Assembly: GCF_003858455.1 (NCBI RefSeq)
Contig: NZ_RQZF01000013.1
Coordinates: forward strand, 1-63,397
Length of the DNA stretch: 63,397 nucleotides
Direction of reading: 5' to 3'
Source: Schaalia canis
GTDB lineage: Bacteria > Actinomycetota > Actinomycetes > Actinomycetales > Actinomycetaceae
The notes beneath the pieces were generated by a model. The model saw nothing but the letters and a program-made list of their open reading frames with translations, ran no database searches and was not told the origin of the DNA. Both the position numbers and the translations under genes were made by a program. Position 1 is the stretch's first letter; each line of letters opens with the position of its first letter. Shown in pieces: positions 9,202 to 17,817 of the stretch.

Positions 9202-10095
9202 TTAATGTGTTCCAGGTTCAGTAACAAAGTCGATGAGGGCCTCAACGCGTCCAAGCAAGTCCGGCTCAAGGTCTTTGTAGTTGCGCACTGTCGACAGGAT
9301 TCTCTTCCAGCCCAGTGCAATATCCGCCTGCGACGCATGCGGCCACCCTAAAGCCGCCAGAGTACCGTGCTTAATATCCACTCCCTTGGGCACGTCAGGC
9401 CAGGCTTGTAGGCCCACACGTTCAGGTTTCACAGCCTGCCAAATGTCAACGAAGGGATGCCCCACAATCAAGACGCCCTCACCCCACCTGGCCTCAATAA
9501 CGTGGGCAATACGAGATTCCTTCGATCCTGGAACCAAGTGGTCAAGCAGGATCCCCGCACGCACACTATCTGAAGGCGAAAAAACCTCTAGGATCGCTTC
9601 GAGATTGTCCACACCCTCAAGGAGCTGGACGACGACGCCGACCTCCGCCAGGTCATCCCCCCATACGTGCTGCACCAGTTCAGCGTCGTGCCGACCTTCC
9701 ACCCAGATACGGCTGGCACGCGCCACCTTCGCAGGACCTTTCGGGCCAGCGATGGAACCAGAGTTCGTCACCGCCCGCCCACCCGGAGTGGTTAGCGCAG
9801 GCGTGGAGGTACGTACAGGAGTAACGGGAGGTTGAGCGTCAATGGGTTTTCCTTCCCACCAAAAGCCTGGCCCCAGCGGGAAGGAACGTCGACGCCCGTG
9901 ACGGTCCTCAAGTTCCACCAGGTGTACGCCGCCGGACTTTTCCACGCGCACCACAGCGCCCACCCATCCCGAAGCAACGTCCTCTAGGACCATCCCGTAT
10001 TCGACGGGCATTGGCGTTGAACGAGGTCGACGCGCGTTCGGCCCGTCGCGGTGAGGATCGTGAGCGAAAATATTGGTTCCGTATCGGTCATGCAC
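9202..10095 (-). CDS. DUF3097 family protein
   Basis: A 297-residue protein of the actinobacterial DUF3097 family; function unknown. The N-terminal third has MPVEYGMVLEDVASGWVGAV and LVELEDRHGRRRSFPLGPGF, resembling a small beta-barrel. The C-terminal half has RIWVEGRHDAELVQHVWGDD, typical of a TOPRIM-like fold, and VIEARWGEGVLIVGHPFVD. In many actinobacteria this gene lies between hemW and hrcA. Here it is still next to hrcA, but a sugar operon separates it from hemW. Start ATG 10095 directly follows the terminator of the upstream operon. Confidence 0.85.
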   Translation of the reverse strand: MHDRYGTNIFAHDPHRDGPNARRPRSTPMPVEYGMVLEDVASGWVGAVVRVEKSGGVHLVELEDRHGRRRSFPLGPGFWWEGKPIDAQPPVTPVRTSTPALTTPGGRAVTNSGSIAGPKGPAKVARASRIWVEGRHDAELVQHVWGDDLAEVGVVVQLLEGVDNLEAILEVFSPSDSVRAGILLDHLVPGSKESRIAHVIEARWGEGVLIVGHPFVDIWQAVKPERVGLQAWPDVPKGVDIKHGTLAALGWPHASQADIALGWKRILSTVRNYKDLEPDLLGRVEALIDFVTEPGTH

Positions 10096-10114
10096 GGGCC
10101 AACCCTAACGGATC

Positions 10115-10154
10115 AGGGGTGGTGTGGCGCACTCAGGCACGCCACACCACCCCT
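10115..10154 (-). terminator. hairpin ending the GH32-like sugar operon
   Basis: GGGGTGGTGTGGCG (10116-10129) pairs perfectly with CGCCACACCACCCC (10140-10153) around a ten-base loop, between the GH32-like gene stop and the DUF3097 start. There is no clear T run, so it may slow rather than fully stop transcription. Confidence 0.65.
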
Positions 10155-10227
10155 AGATCAGGAGCAACGCCCTTTCACTACTCTCATCGCACCGGCCGCG
10201 TTGCTTGTTACCCTTGCCCTACGGATG

Positions 10228-11184
10228 TCATTCCTTGCTGTCGATCACTGTCAGCTTCTCCCCCGCCCACGCGACAGGCATCGGGTCAGAAATAGCCCCG
10301 ACAAACTGCCCGTCAGGCCCGTCGTGCAGGAACGCCATGAGATTCCATTGACCACGCGCATCCTTGACGAGTCTGCCCGCGTAGTAGCGCCGATCGGTGA
10401 GGAGATAAGCATCCTCAGGATGGAAAGGCCCAACAAGGGAGTCAGCAGGCATTGCCCATACTCCGCCCGTGGTCTGCCCTCGTCGTTCGGGTGCCATTTC
10501 ACCGGCCATGCAGCAGAAGATACCAACGGGGCGGCCTTCAATCTCAACAACCTGAATCACCTCTAACTGACCAAAGTCAGAGATGGGCTGGGACAGCGAA
10601 TCCCGCCACTCCCAGGTCTCCAGGTCAGGCGACCACGCGTGACCAACTACCGCCCGACGGAAGGGTTCTCCCTCCGTTGCACGAACGGTGACAAGCATGT
10701 GCCACCCCTTTCCTTCAGGGTCACGGTAGACCCAGGGGTCGCGGCAGGCCTCGTCATGCCATAGGCCGGCGGCCACAGTTTCATGGCGCTTAGGGTCGGC
10801 TTCAAGCAGCGGATTATTCGCCACCCTGGTGAAGGTCACGAGGTCGTCAGAGACTGCACGGCCGATGCGCTGCACGTTTTTCCCCTCCGGGTCAAGCGTT
10901 GCCCCGGTGTAGAAGAGGTTCCAGCGCCCGTCCTCGCCCTGCACAACGGATCCCGTCCATGTGGCCAGGTCATCGAAAGCGGGAGCGTCCTCACGCACGA
11001 GAGCATCCTCAATGCGCGTCCAATTGACAAGGTCGGTAGAGATGGCATGCCCAATGGAGGCCCGGTAGTGGCGCCGCTCCGGGTCATGGAGGGCCTTTGA
11101 AGCATAGAGGAAGAAAAGGTGGAAGGTGTCACCGTCGCGGGCGGTCCAAAAATCCCATACCCACGAGTCTTGAAGTGCAAACAT
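10228..11184 (-). CDS. GH32-like (clan GH-J) glycoside hydrolase, cytoplasmic
   Basis: A 318-residue five-bladed beta-propeller-type hydrolase related to GH32/GH68 beta-fructosidases. Visible blocks are WVWDFW with a likely nucleophile Asp, WTGSVV, an RDP-like block (CRDPWV), and FGQLEVIQV carrying the probable acid/base Glu; many relatives have EVPQ at that place. No signal peptide is seen, so it should act in the cytoplasm on sugars brought in by the ABC transporter encoded just upstream. It is the last gene of a LacI, binding protein, permease, permease, hydrolase operon. Substrate could be a fructoside or another oligosaccharide; the sequence does not decide. Confidence 0.75.
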   Translation of the reverse strand: MFALQDSWVWDFWTARDGDTFHLFFLYASKALHDPERRHYRASIGHAISTDLVNWTRIEDALVREDAPAFDDLATWTGSVVQGEDGRWNLFYTGATLDPEGKNVQRIGRAVSDDLVTFTRVANNPLLEADPKRHETVAAGLWHDEACRDPWVYRDPEGKGWHMLVTVRATEGEPFRRAVVGHAWSPDLETWEWRDSLSQPISDFGQLEVIQVVEIEGRPVGIFCCMAGEMAPERRGQTTGGVWAMPADSLVGPFHPEDAYLLTDRRYYAGRLVKDARGQWNLMAFLHDGPDGQFVGAISDPMPVAWAGEKLTVIDSKE

Positions 11185-11214
11185 AATGATCTTTCTTCAC
11201 AGGAGGATTCGGAT

Positions 11215-12141
11215 TCAGCCCTTCACGCCAGAAGCAGCGACAGACTGGATGAAAGCGCGTTGGAAACTCATAAAGACGATGAGCACCGGCAAAGTGATCA
11301 ACGAGGTGTAGGCCATGACCTCACCCCAGGCGGTGTCGAGCTGGAAGAAGTACTGCATACCCACCATGACGGGACGAAGTTTCTCCTGCTGGACAACCAT
11401 CAGCGGCCACAGGTACTGGTTCCATGCGGGTAGGAAGGTCAGGATCGCAACGGTCGCAAAGGCTGGGCCAGACAGGGGCATGATGATGCGCCGGTAGATC
11501 GTGAACCATCCGGCTCCGTCGATGCGGGCGGCCTCGTCCAGCGAGGTGGGAATGGTCTTGAAGTATTGGGCGAAGAGGAAGATAGAAAAGGCGTTGGCGA
11601 TAAAGGGAATAATCTGTACGCCATAGGTATTCATCCACCCGAAGTCGTACTTCACCATTCCGTCTTCCCAGACGAGGATCGGCAGGCGTGACACCCAGTA
11701 GACCATGGGAACGGCAATGGTTTCAAAGGGGACGATGAGGGTGGCGATAATGAAAGCGAAGGCTATTCCTTTCCCTTTCCATTCCATGCGTGACAGGGCG
11801 AAGGCGCACATTGAGTTGATGAAGAGGCCCAGCACGACAGTCAGGATCGTCACCAGCAGTGAGTTCATGAGGAACTGTGCAACGGGGACTCGCGTGAACA
11901 CTCCGTAGTAGTTGTCGAGGGAGATATCCCCTACTGGCAGGAAGGCTCGTATGGAGTCCATGTCCGAGATGATCTGAGTGTCAGGCTTGACGCTCGAGAC
12001 AAACATGAAGACCAGGGGAAAAAGGAAGAAAACGGCGAGTCCGAGCAGCACCAGGTAGGAGAAAACACGTTTGCTTTGGCGGGCGGCGCTTTCAGAGTCG
12101 CGCTTCACGGCGGGGATACGCGGGGAGGTCATGGTGGTCAT
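11215..12141 (-). CDS. carbohydrate ABC transporter permease (MalG type)
   Basis: A 308-residue inner-membrane permease with six predicted helices. The EAA loop that contacts the ATPase is DEAARIDGAGWFTIYRRIIM, followed by the usual PAFATVAILTFLPAWNQYLW segment. It starts directly after the stop of the MalF-type gene, indicating translational coupling. No ATPase gene is in this operon; a shared MsiK-type ATPase encoded elsewhere is likely, as in many actinobacteria (inference). Confidence 0.92.
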   Translation of the reverse strand: MTTMTSPRIPAVKRDSESAARQSKRVFSYLVLLGLAVFFLFPLVFMFVSSVKPDTQIISDMDSIRAFLPVGDISLDNYYGVFTRVPVAQFLMNSLLVTILTVVLGLFINSMCAFALSRMEWKGKGIAFAFIIATLIVPFETIAVPMVYWVSRLPILVWEDGMVKYDFGWMNTYGVQIIPFIANAFSIFLFAQYFKTIPTSLDEAARIDGAGWFTIYRRIIMPLSGPAFATVAILTFLPAWNQYLWPLMVVQQEKLRPVMVGMQYFFQLDTAWGEVMAYTSLITLPVLIVFMSFQRAFIQSVAASGVKG

Positions 12142-12143
12142 GG

Positions 12144-13049
12144 TCAGTTCTTTTCCCGAGTGAGGTAGTGCTGGATCAAGGCGATGATGAGCACCAGGAT
12201 GAAGAAGATGAGCGAGATGGTGGCGCCGTAGCCAGTTTCAAGCTCGCGGTAGCCCTTACGAACAGCGTGGTAGACCAGTGTGCTGGTGGCGTTAACGGGG
12301 CCGCCTTGGGTCATCACATCGGGTTGGACGAAGAGGCCAAGGGCGGCAATCGTGATTTGGATGAGGACAAAGACGCGTGTGGTTTTGAGGCCGGGCCAGG
12401 TGACGTTGACGAATTGTTGCCAGGTCGTTGCGCCGTCCATCTTGGCTGCTTCGTAGAGTTCTTCAGGGATGGTCTGGAGTCCAGAAAGCCAGATGAGCAT
12501 GTGGAAGCCGACGGCTTGCCAGATGGACATGAAGATGATGGCTGGAAGGGCGGTTGAAGGGTCGTTTAGCCAGTTCGGTCCGTTCCAATAGCCAAAGGTC
12601 AAGGTGTCGAGCATGGAGTTGATCAGTCCCTCTTGACGGTAGAGGAACTTCCATAGGATCGACACCACCACGATGGAGGTGACAACGGGGATGAAGAAGA
12701 TGACGCGGAACCATGTGATGCCTCGTAGTTTTTGATTGACGAGGATGGCCAGGAACAGGCCGAATCCAGCCTGTACGGGCACGATGACGGCGGCGAAGAT
12801 AAAGGTGTTCACAAGGGATTTGAGGAACACGGGGTCCGAGGTAAAGGCGCGGATGAAGTTATCGAGTCCGACGAATCGTGGTGGTTGGGGGGAGATGAGG
12901 CGGGCGTTGGTGAAGGACAGTGCAAACGCCAAGATCACGGGGATCAGCATGAAGAGGATGAGCAGGATCAGGGCAGGGCTGGCCATTGCCGCGCCCATGA
13001 GGGCTTCGCGGCGGTGGCTTTTTTGCTGCCCGGAGCGTGTGTGCGACAT
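12144..13049 (-). CDS. carbohydrate ABC transporter permease (MalF type)
   Basis: A 301-residue permease with six helices and the EAA loop YEAAKMDGATTWQQFVNVTW. ATG 13049 is favoured over ATG 13061 because GGAG lies seven bases before it. It is separated from the binding-protein gene by about 140 bases containing a large imperfect palindrome. That palindrome could explain how much more binding protein than permease is made. Confidence 0.92.
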   Translation of the reverse strand: MSHTRSGQQKSHRREALMGAAMASPALILLILFMLIPVILAFALSFTNARLISPQPPRFVGLDNFIRAFTSDPVFLKSLVNTFIFAAVIVPVQAGFGLFLAILVNQKLRGITWFRVIFFIPVVTSIVVVSILWKFLYRQEGLINSMLDTLTFGYWNGPNWLNDPSTALPAIIFMSIWQAVGFHMLIWLSGLQTIPEELYEAAKMDGATTWQQFVNVTWPGLKTTRVFVLIQITIAALGLFVQPDVMTQGGPVNATSTLVYHAVRKGYRELETGYGATISLIFFILVLIIALIQHYLTREKN

Positions 13050-13077
13050 GGCGAACTCCATTCAGGCAGAACAAGGG

Positions 13078-13187
13078 TGGGGCTAGCTCGCGGCGACGGC
13101 GGTGGCATAGCGCTCTGCAGCTCATTGCGCGCGACATAGAGCCTGCGGCTGTATGCCGGTTTGTCGGCGCGAGCTAGCTCCCGAGGG
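13078..13187. repeat. 110-bp imperfect palindrome between binding-protein and permease genes
   Basis: The left arm begins GGGCTAGCTCGCG at about 13079 and the right arm ends CGCGAGCTAGCTCCC at 13187. Further matching blocks continue inward: CGAC against GTCG, GGCATA against TATGCC, and CTGCAG against CTGCGG. The roughly 40-base arms can fold into a long hairpin in the transcript. Confidence 0.75.
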
Positions 13188-13190
13188 GCG

Positions 13191-14492
13191 TTAGAACCCG
13201 TAGTTATCGTTGGATGCGATATTGGCGTCAATGTCGGCAACCGCAGCATCCAGGGTTGTTTGGATGTCGGCACCGTTCATGATGTCCTTGGCGGCCTTTT
13301 CAAAGACGGAGGAGATCACCGCGTAGGCGGGGGTTTGGGGCCGTAAAAGGGCGAAGTTCTTGGAGTTTTCGACGAAGGGGGTAAAGGGGGCACCTTCTGC
13401 GAAATACTTCGAGCTTGCTGCGGCCTCGGCTGTTGCGGGGATGACGATCTGCTTGTCTGCGAACTCGGTGATGTACTTGTCCTGGAAACTGAACTCAAGG
13501 TACGCGCGGGCGCCCTCAACATTGTCGCAATTAGCTGAGATTCCCCATTGCCAGGATGCACCACCGATCTTGGGTCCCTTCCCGAAGTCCGGTGGGGGCA
13601 GGATCAGCAGGTCATCGCCGACGGCCTCGAAGGCAGCTTGGGCATTCCAGCCACCGGTGTAGGCAAGGGCGACCTTGTCAGCGTTGAACTCTTCATTGCC
13701 AACAGCGCCGGAGTTAGAGGCCCATCCTTTTTTGAAGGCGTCTTGGAACCAGGTAAAGAACTTCACTGCTTCTGGGCCGTTGAGGCTGCCTTGTGCACTG
13801 GTCATGGTGTCGCGGTTAATGAGATCGCCTCCGGCGCTTTGCAGCATGGGTGAGTAGGCGTATGCCCACCATTCACCCTTGTCTTCGGCGCCAATGTCCA
13901 AAGGCGTGGCGTAGCCTGCCTTTTGGAGAGTGTCGAGGGCAGCATTGAACTCGTCCAGGGTCCAGGGCTGGTCGATGGTGGGGATGCGGATATTGTTCTT
14001 CTCAAGGACTGACTTGCGTGCCAGGATTGCCAGGGCAGCATCCCAATAGCCCGCTGCGTAGATTTCACCCTTGTACTCGCTGATAGCAGTTGGCAAGAGG
14101 CGATCTGTCACTGATGTGGGCAGGCCGAGGGGTTGAATATATCCCGACCATGCCCAGTTCGGCACGATGGGACCATCCATGTCGAGGAGACACGGCATGG
14201 TGCCTGATGTAGCTGCGCCCTGGATGGAGTCGTTGTAGGAGGCTTGAGGGAAGTCTTCACGAACGACAACGTACTTGTCTTGGGAGGCGTTGAAGTCAGC
14301 GATGATGGTGTCGTAAACCTCGATTTCAGCGGGATTGCCTGCCGAGTGGGTCCACATGTGAATGGTTTGTGCGCCGTCGGATGCGCCTGAGGCTGCGCTG
14401 CCTCCAGATTCCCCTGCTTTTGCGCAGGCGGACAGGGTAACCATGGACAGTGCGGAGGCGACTACCATGGCTTTGAGGAACCGAGGGTTCAT
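13191..14492 (-). CDS. sugar ABC transporter substrate-binding lipoprotein
   Basis: A 433-residue extracellular solute-binding protein family 1 member. A lipoprotein signal is evident: a positively charged start, a hydrophobic helix, then the lipobox LSAC with Cys at residue 23. The mature part has the usual IHMWTHSAGNPAEIEVYDTI entry and late aromatic residues. AAAGGA lies before ATG 14492. It delivers the substrate to the two permeases encoded downstream and is probably controlled by the LacI protein encoded upstream. Ligand not determinable from sequence. Confidence 0.92.
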   Translation of the reverse strand: MNPRFLKAMVVASALSMVTLSACAKAGESGGSAASGASDGAQTIHMWTHSAGNPAEIEVYDTIIADFNASQDKYVVVREDFPQASYNDSIQGAATSGTMPCLLDMDGPIVPNWAWSGYIQPLGLPTSVTDRLLPTAISEYKGEIYAAGYWDAALAILARKSVLEKNNIRIPTIDQPWTLDEFNAALDTLQKAGYATPLDIGAEDKGEWWAYAYSPMLQSAGGDLINRDTMTSAQGSLNGPEAVKFFTWFQDAFKKGWASNSGAVGNEEFNADKVALAYTGGWNAQAAFEAVGDDLLILPPPDFGKGPKIGGASWQWGISANCDNVEGARAYLEFSFQDKYITEFADKQIVIPATAEAAASSKYFAEGAPFTPFVENSKNFALLRPQTPAYAVISSVFEKAAKDIMNGADIQTTLDAAVADIDANIASNDNYGF

Positions 14493-14505
14493 GGTTGTTC
14501 CTTTC

Positions 14506-14526
14506 CGGCCAGTGTGAGGCTGGCCG
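14506..14526 (-). promoter_or_regulatory. small hairpin between lacI-type gene and binding-protein gene
   Basis: CGGCCAG (14506-14512) pairs with CTGGCCG (14520-14526) just upstream of the binding-protein ribosome site. It could act as an intercistronic processing or attenuation hairpin. Confidence 0.4.
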
Positions 14527-14558
14527 TTGATGGGGAGGGATGATCTCCTTGTGTTTCC

Positions 14559-15614
14559 TTAGGCCTCGCCGCCGGGGTGAGTTGGCGCTCCTACTGGCGG
14601 CGGGGCTACCGATTCCCGCGTAATCAGCGGGCATGGCATGAGATGTGGCGGGTCAGTACCCGAGTGGGGTCTGATTCCGAGTGCAACCTCCGTGGCCCAT
14701 TTGCCCATCTCGTAGTGCGGAAGCGCCACGGTTGTCAGGGGCGGGTAGAGTTCGGCTGCGACAAGTTGCTGGTCGTCGTAACCAACAACGGACAGGTCGG
14801 AGGGAATTTCGAACCCGTGGCTTCGCAGAGCGGTGTAGACACCTGCGGCCATGCGGTCGTTGAAGCAAAAGATTGCTGTGGGCCGTTCTTCCTTCGGGAG
14901 TGCAAGTAGTTTTTCTGTTGCCTGACGACCGCCGTCATGAGTGCTCGCACCTTTGACGTGGAGGGCAGGGTCAACGGGCAGGTGGTTTTCCTCATGAATG
15001 GCGAGGTATCCGCGGTGGCGCAGCTTGGAGGCGATAGGTGGCGGATTTTCGTCGACATCAACGTAGGCGATTCGCCTATGACCGGCGTTGACGAGATATT
15101 GCACAGCGGCGCGGCCTCCTGCAATCTCGTCAGGAACGACGCTTGGACGAGGTGATGTCTGGGAGAAACAGTCGAGGTAAACCGCTTTATTGGGCAGGTT
15201 GGTTGGCGGCGTCACTTCGCGGTGCCACATGGCGGCGAAAATGAGGGCATCGACCTGCTGAGCCTGCATTTGGGAGAGCGCCTGTTCTTCGATCTCCGCA
15301 TCAGCACCCGTATCGACGAAAAAGAGCATATAGCCGTTTTCGCGGGCGACATCTTGTGCTCCTGCAAGCATCTGTCCGGCGTAGGGGGTCGTGGCGATGG
15401 AGTCAGAGATCAGGCCGAGGGTGTGAGTGAGGCGGCGGCGAAGACCCTGGGCAACCTTATTGGGGCTGTATCCAATGTCTTGGGCCGCTTGGCGTACCCG
15501 TTCCCGTGTTTCTTCAGAGATTCGGGTGGGCTTGTTGTTGAGGACCAGAGACACAGTGGAGATGGACACGCCAGCTCGTGCGGCGACGTCTGCGATGGTA
15601 ACGCGTGCGCCCAT
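14559..15614 (-). CDS. LacI-family transcriptional regulator
   Basis: A 351-residue repressor. The N-terminal helix-turn-helix with hinge (VTIADVAARAGVSISTVSLV, then KVAQGLRRR) is followed by a periplasmic-binding-protein-like effector domain. A hallmark late segment is AIFCFNDRMAAGVYTALRSH. AAAGGAG stands eight bases before ATG 15614. It is the first gene of the GH32-like sugar operon, and a palindromic LacI-type operator lies 80-95 bases upstream. This suggests autoregulation and sugar-induced expression of the transporter. Confidence 0.93.
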   Translation of the reverse strand: MGARVTIADVAARAGVSISTVSLVLNNKPTRISEETRERVRQAAQDIGYSPNKVAQGLRRRLTHTLGLISDSIATTPYAGQMLAGAQDVARENGYMLFFVDTGADAEIEEQALSQMQAQQVDALIFAAMWHREVTPPTNLPNKAVYLDCFSQTSPRPSVVPDEIAGGRAAVQYLVNAGHRRIAYVDVDENPPPIASKLRHRGYLAIHEENHLPVDPALHVKGASTHDGGRQATEKLLALPKEERPTAIFCFNDRMAAGVYTALRSHGFEIPSDLSVVGYDDQQLVAAELYPPLTTVALPHYEMGKWATEVALGIRPHSGTDPPHLMPCPLITRESVAPPPVGAPTHPGGEA

Positions 15615-15692
15615 TGGTGCTCTCCTTTCACGTCCTCGTGATGAGTGTTCCCCTTTCTGAATTTGTCTGACCTTTTCGGCTGAATCACGTGA

Positions 15693-15708
15693 GGTAAAAC
15701 GTTTTATC
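15693..15708. promoter_or_regulatory. LacI-family operator
   Basis: GGTAAAACGTTTTATC is a near-perfect palindrome with the central CG typical of LacI/GalR operators. It lies about 80 bases upstream of the LacI-family gene, in a position to control the whole operon. Confidence 0.7.
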
Positions 15709-15835
15709 AGTGGGGTGTTTCTAGTGTCACTCAGAGGAAAAGCACACGCAAGCCAAATAGGTCACATTTTGGATACGGTTTCCTCGATTTTTTCTGGGCG
15801 CAACGGTCCCTCTTCCCCCGAGGGCGCGGCAAAAA

Positions 15836-15903
15836 GGAGGCTCCCAACCTCTACCTCACAGCTACGCGCGAATAGGCCGCTGTGATGGAAGTTGGGAGCG
15901 TCC
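15836..15903 (-). terminator. rho-independent terminator of the cupin gene
   Basis: Read on the minus strand, a long stem (blocks GCTCCCAAC/GTTGGGAGC and TCACAGC/GCTGTGA) is followed by CCTTTTTGCC. It lies just after the cupin stop. Confidence 0.8.
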
Positions 15904-15926
15904 TTCCTGAAGAACTAGCTCAACGC

Positions 15927-16358
15927 TCAGTGATGACCGTGGTGTTCGGCCTCAGCCTCCATGGCCTCTTCGTAGGTCACGTGCACGGTACCGTGCTCAT
16001 GCTCAGGCGGAGAGTAGATGGAGTAGACCTTGAGGGGCTCATCGCCCACGTTGGTCACGTTGTGCCAGGAGCCGGCGGGAATGAAGATCGCATCGTCATC
16101 TTCAGCAACGACATCGAAGGTCAACTGATCCTCAGCAGGACCCATCTGCACGCGACCCTTGCCTTCTTCAACGCGAAGGAACTGGTCGTGATCTTCGTGG
16201 ACCTCCAGGCCAATATCATGGCCGGGCAGGATCGACATGACGGTGAGCTGCAGGTTCGTGCCCGTCCAGATGGTCGTGCGGTAGTTGGTGTTTTCCAGGG
16301 TTACCTTCTCAATGTCGACGACATAAGGCTTAGGGCCGTGGTCTGTCATGTCAGTCAT
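15927..16358 (-). CDS. single-domain cupin protein
   Basis: A 143-residue cupin. The metal-binding motifs are visible: GLEVHEDHDQFLRVEEGKG (motif 1, with two His and a Glu) and FIPAGSWHNVTN (motif 2, with His). The C-terminus is His/Glu-rich (EAEAEHHGHH), which could also bind metal. It resembles mannose-6-phosphate-isomerase-like cupins of unknown substrate. AAGGAG lies before ATG 16358. It has its own terminator and an upstream palindrome, so it is likely a single-gene unit. Confidence 0.82.
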   Translation of the reverse strand: MTDMTDHGPKPYVVDIEKVTLENTNYRTTIWTGTNLQLTVMSILPGHDIGLEVHEDHDQFLRVEEGKGRVQMGPAEDQLTFDVVAEDDDAIFIPAGSWHNVTNVGDEPLKVYSIYSPPEHEHGTVHVTYEEAMEAEAEHHGHH

Positions 16359-16381
16359 GATTTCTCCTTCATTCTCAATGA

Positions 16382-16397
16382 CTTATACATGTACAAG
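16382..16397. promoter_or_regulatory. near-palindrome upstream of the cupin gene
   Basis: CTTATACATGTACAAG has one mismatched pair and sits 24-39 bases upstream of the cupin start. On the minus strand it includes TATAAG, so it may overlap the -10 element and act as an operator. Confidence 0.4.
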
Positions 16398-16520
16398 CCT
16401 AGGCCCGGCACCCCGTTTTTGCGACAGAAAGGAACCCATGTGTGCGGACGTTGCTGTGCACCCTTTAGGCCCTCTATGCCTTTCTTTAGCGCAGCCACAT
16501 GAGCAGTGCGCCCTTCACAC

Positions 16521-17813
16521 CTAGTTCCCCATCAGGCGGTGTGTGACGTAATCGGCTAAAAGTCGACCTCGTAGGGTTAACACTGCCCGGCCATGCACTG
16601 CCGCGGCTCCATCAATTAGCCCATCAGCAATGAGTCCCGCAATGGTTTCTCTCGCAACAGTGGCGTCGATATCGATCCCCTCAGCCGTACGCACGGCCAG
16701 CATGACGCGTTCAAGCTCGCGCGTTTGTGCATCTAACACCTCTCCGGCTGCAGCCGGAGAGTGTCCAGCGCCTAAACGTCCAGCGTAGGCGCGGGGGTGC
16801 TTGACATTCCACCAGCGCAACGCCCCCACATGCGAGTGCGCGCCAGGGCCAATCCCCCACCAATCCCAGTCACGCCAGTAGGCAAGGTTATGACGAGAAG
16901 CATGACGTAGTTGAGTTGGGGCAAGAGGAGTCTCTAAAGCGCTGCCCGCCCCGGCCTCGTCAGACGCGCGTTCTTCAGCCTCAACACGCGCAAAGTTTGA
17001 AATCTCATACCAGCGATAACCCGCCGAAGCGAGCATCTCGTCAGCCAGCTCGTACTTATCGGCCTCATCATCAGGATCAGGGGTGGGCAGTTCTCCACGC
17101 GCTACCTGCGCGCCCATCTTCGTGCCTTCCTCAACGACAAGGGCATAGGCGCTGATGTGATCTGGCGTCATCGAGATCGCCGCTTCAAGCGAGGTCCGCC
17201 AATCCTCCAAGCTCTCCCCCGGAGTGCCGTAGATGAGGTCAACAGAAATATCCAAGCCCGCATCCTTTGCCCACTGGACAACCTGGGGCACTCGCTCTGG
17301 AGTATGAGTGCGATCAAGGGTCGCCAGCACATGCGGCACAGCCGACTGCATACCAATCGACACGCGCGTAAAACCAGCCTCAGCCAACATCTGCAGGTAC
17401 TCGGGCGTGACGGTTTCAGGGTTGGCCTCGCTGGTTACTTCCGCGTCCTCGCTTAAGCCAAAGTGTTCATGCACACCCTCTAGCAGACGGGCCAGATCCG
17501 CAGCAGGTAACAGGGTGGGCGTACCTCCCCCAAAGAAGACCGTCGAGGCTGGACGCCCGCCAACTCCAGCGTCGTCAAGGACCCTTTCGGCCAGGCGCAT
17601 TTCTGCCAGTGCCGTGTCCGCGTAGCTTGCGCGGTCGGCACCCGGGCCAAAGCCTGTGGTGTAGGTATTGAAGTCACAGTACCCGCAGCGCACCGTACAG
17701 AAGGGAACATGCAGGTAGACGCTGAAAGGACGCGCGGCCTCGGCCTCAACGCGCTGCGGGTCAAGGCGACCGTCCTCAGGCCAGACAATGCCTTCAGGCA
17801 AGCTGGGTGCCAC
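16521..17813 (-). CDS. hemW: radical SAM heme chaperone HemW
   Basis: A 430-residue radical SAM protein of the HemN-like group. The cluster motif CTVRCGYCDF (CxxxCxxC) lies near residue 38, followed by VFFGGGTPTLL and the C-terminal HemN domain (HNLAYWRDWDWWGIGPGAHS). HemW proteins bind and deliver heme to haemoproteins; many are mis-annotated as coproporphyrinogen oxidase. The start is GTG 17813, four bases after the trmB stop, so translation is probably coupled. Confidence 0.92.
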   Translation of the reverse strand: MAPSLPEGIVWPEDGRLDPQRVEAEAARPFSVYLHVPFCTVRCGYCDFNTYTTGFGPGADRASYADTALAEMRLAERVLDDAGVGGRPASTVFFGGGTPTLLPAADLARLLEGVHEHFGLSEDAEVTSEANPETVTPEYLQMLAEAGFTRVSIGMQSAVPHVLATLDRTHTPERVPQVVQWAKDAGLDISVDLIYGTPGESLEDWRTSLEAAISMTPDHISAYALVVEEGTKMGAQVARGELPTPDPDDEADKYELADEMLASAGYRWYEISNFARVEAEERASDEAGAGSALETPLAPTQLRHASRHNLAYWRDWDWWGIGPGAHSHVGALRWWNVKHPRAYAGRLGAGHSPAAAGEVLDAQTRELERVMLAVRTAEGIDIDATVARETIAGLIADGLIDGAAAVHGRAVLTLRGRLLADYVTHRLMGN

Positions 17814-17817
17814 GAAG

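Larger units (their letters stand above)
15615..15926. other. gap between LacI gene and cupin gene
   Basis: The 312-base gap holds the LacI operator at 15693-15708 and the cupin terminator at 15836-15903. No open frame with a ribosome site is seen. Confidence 0.6.
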
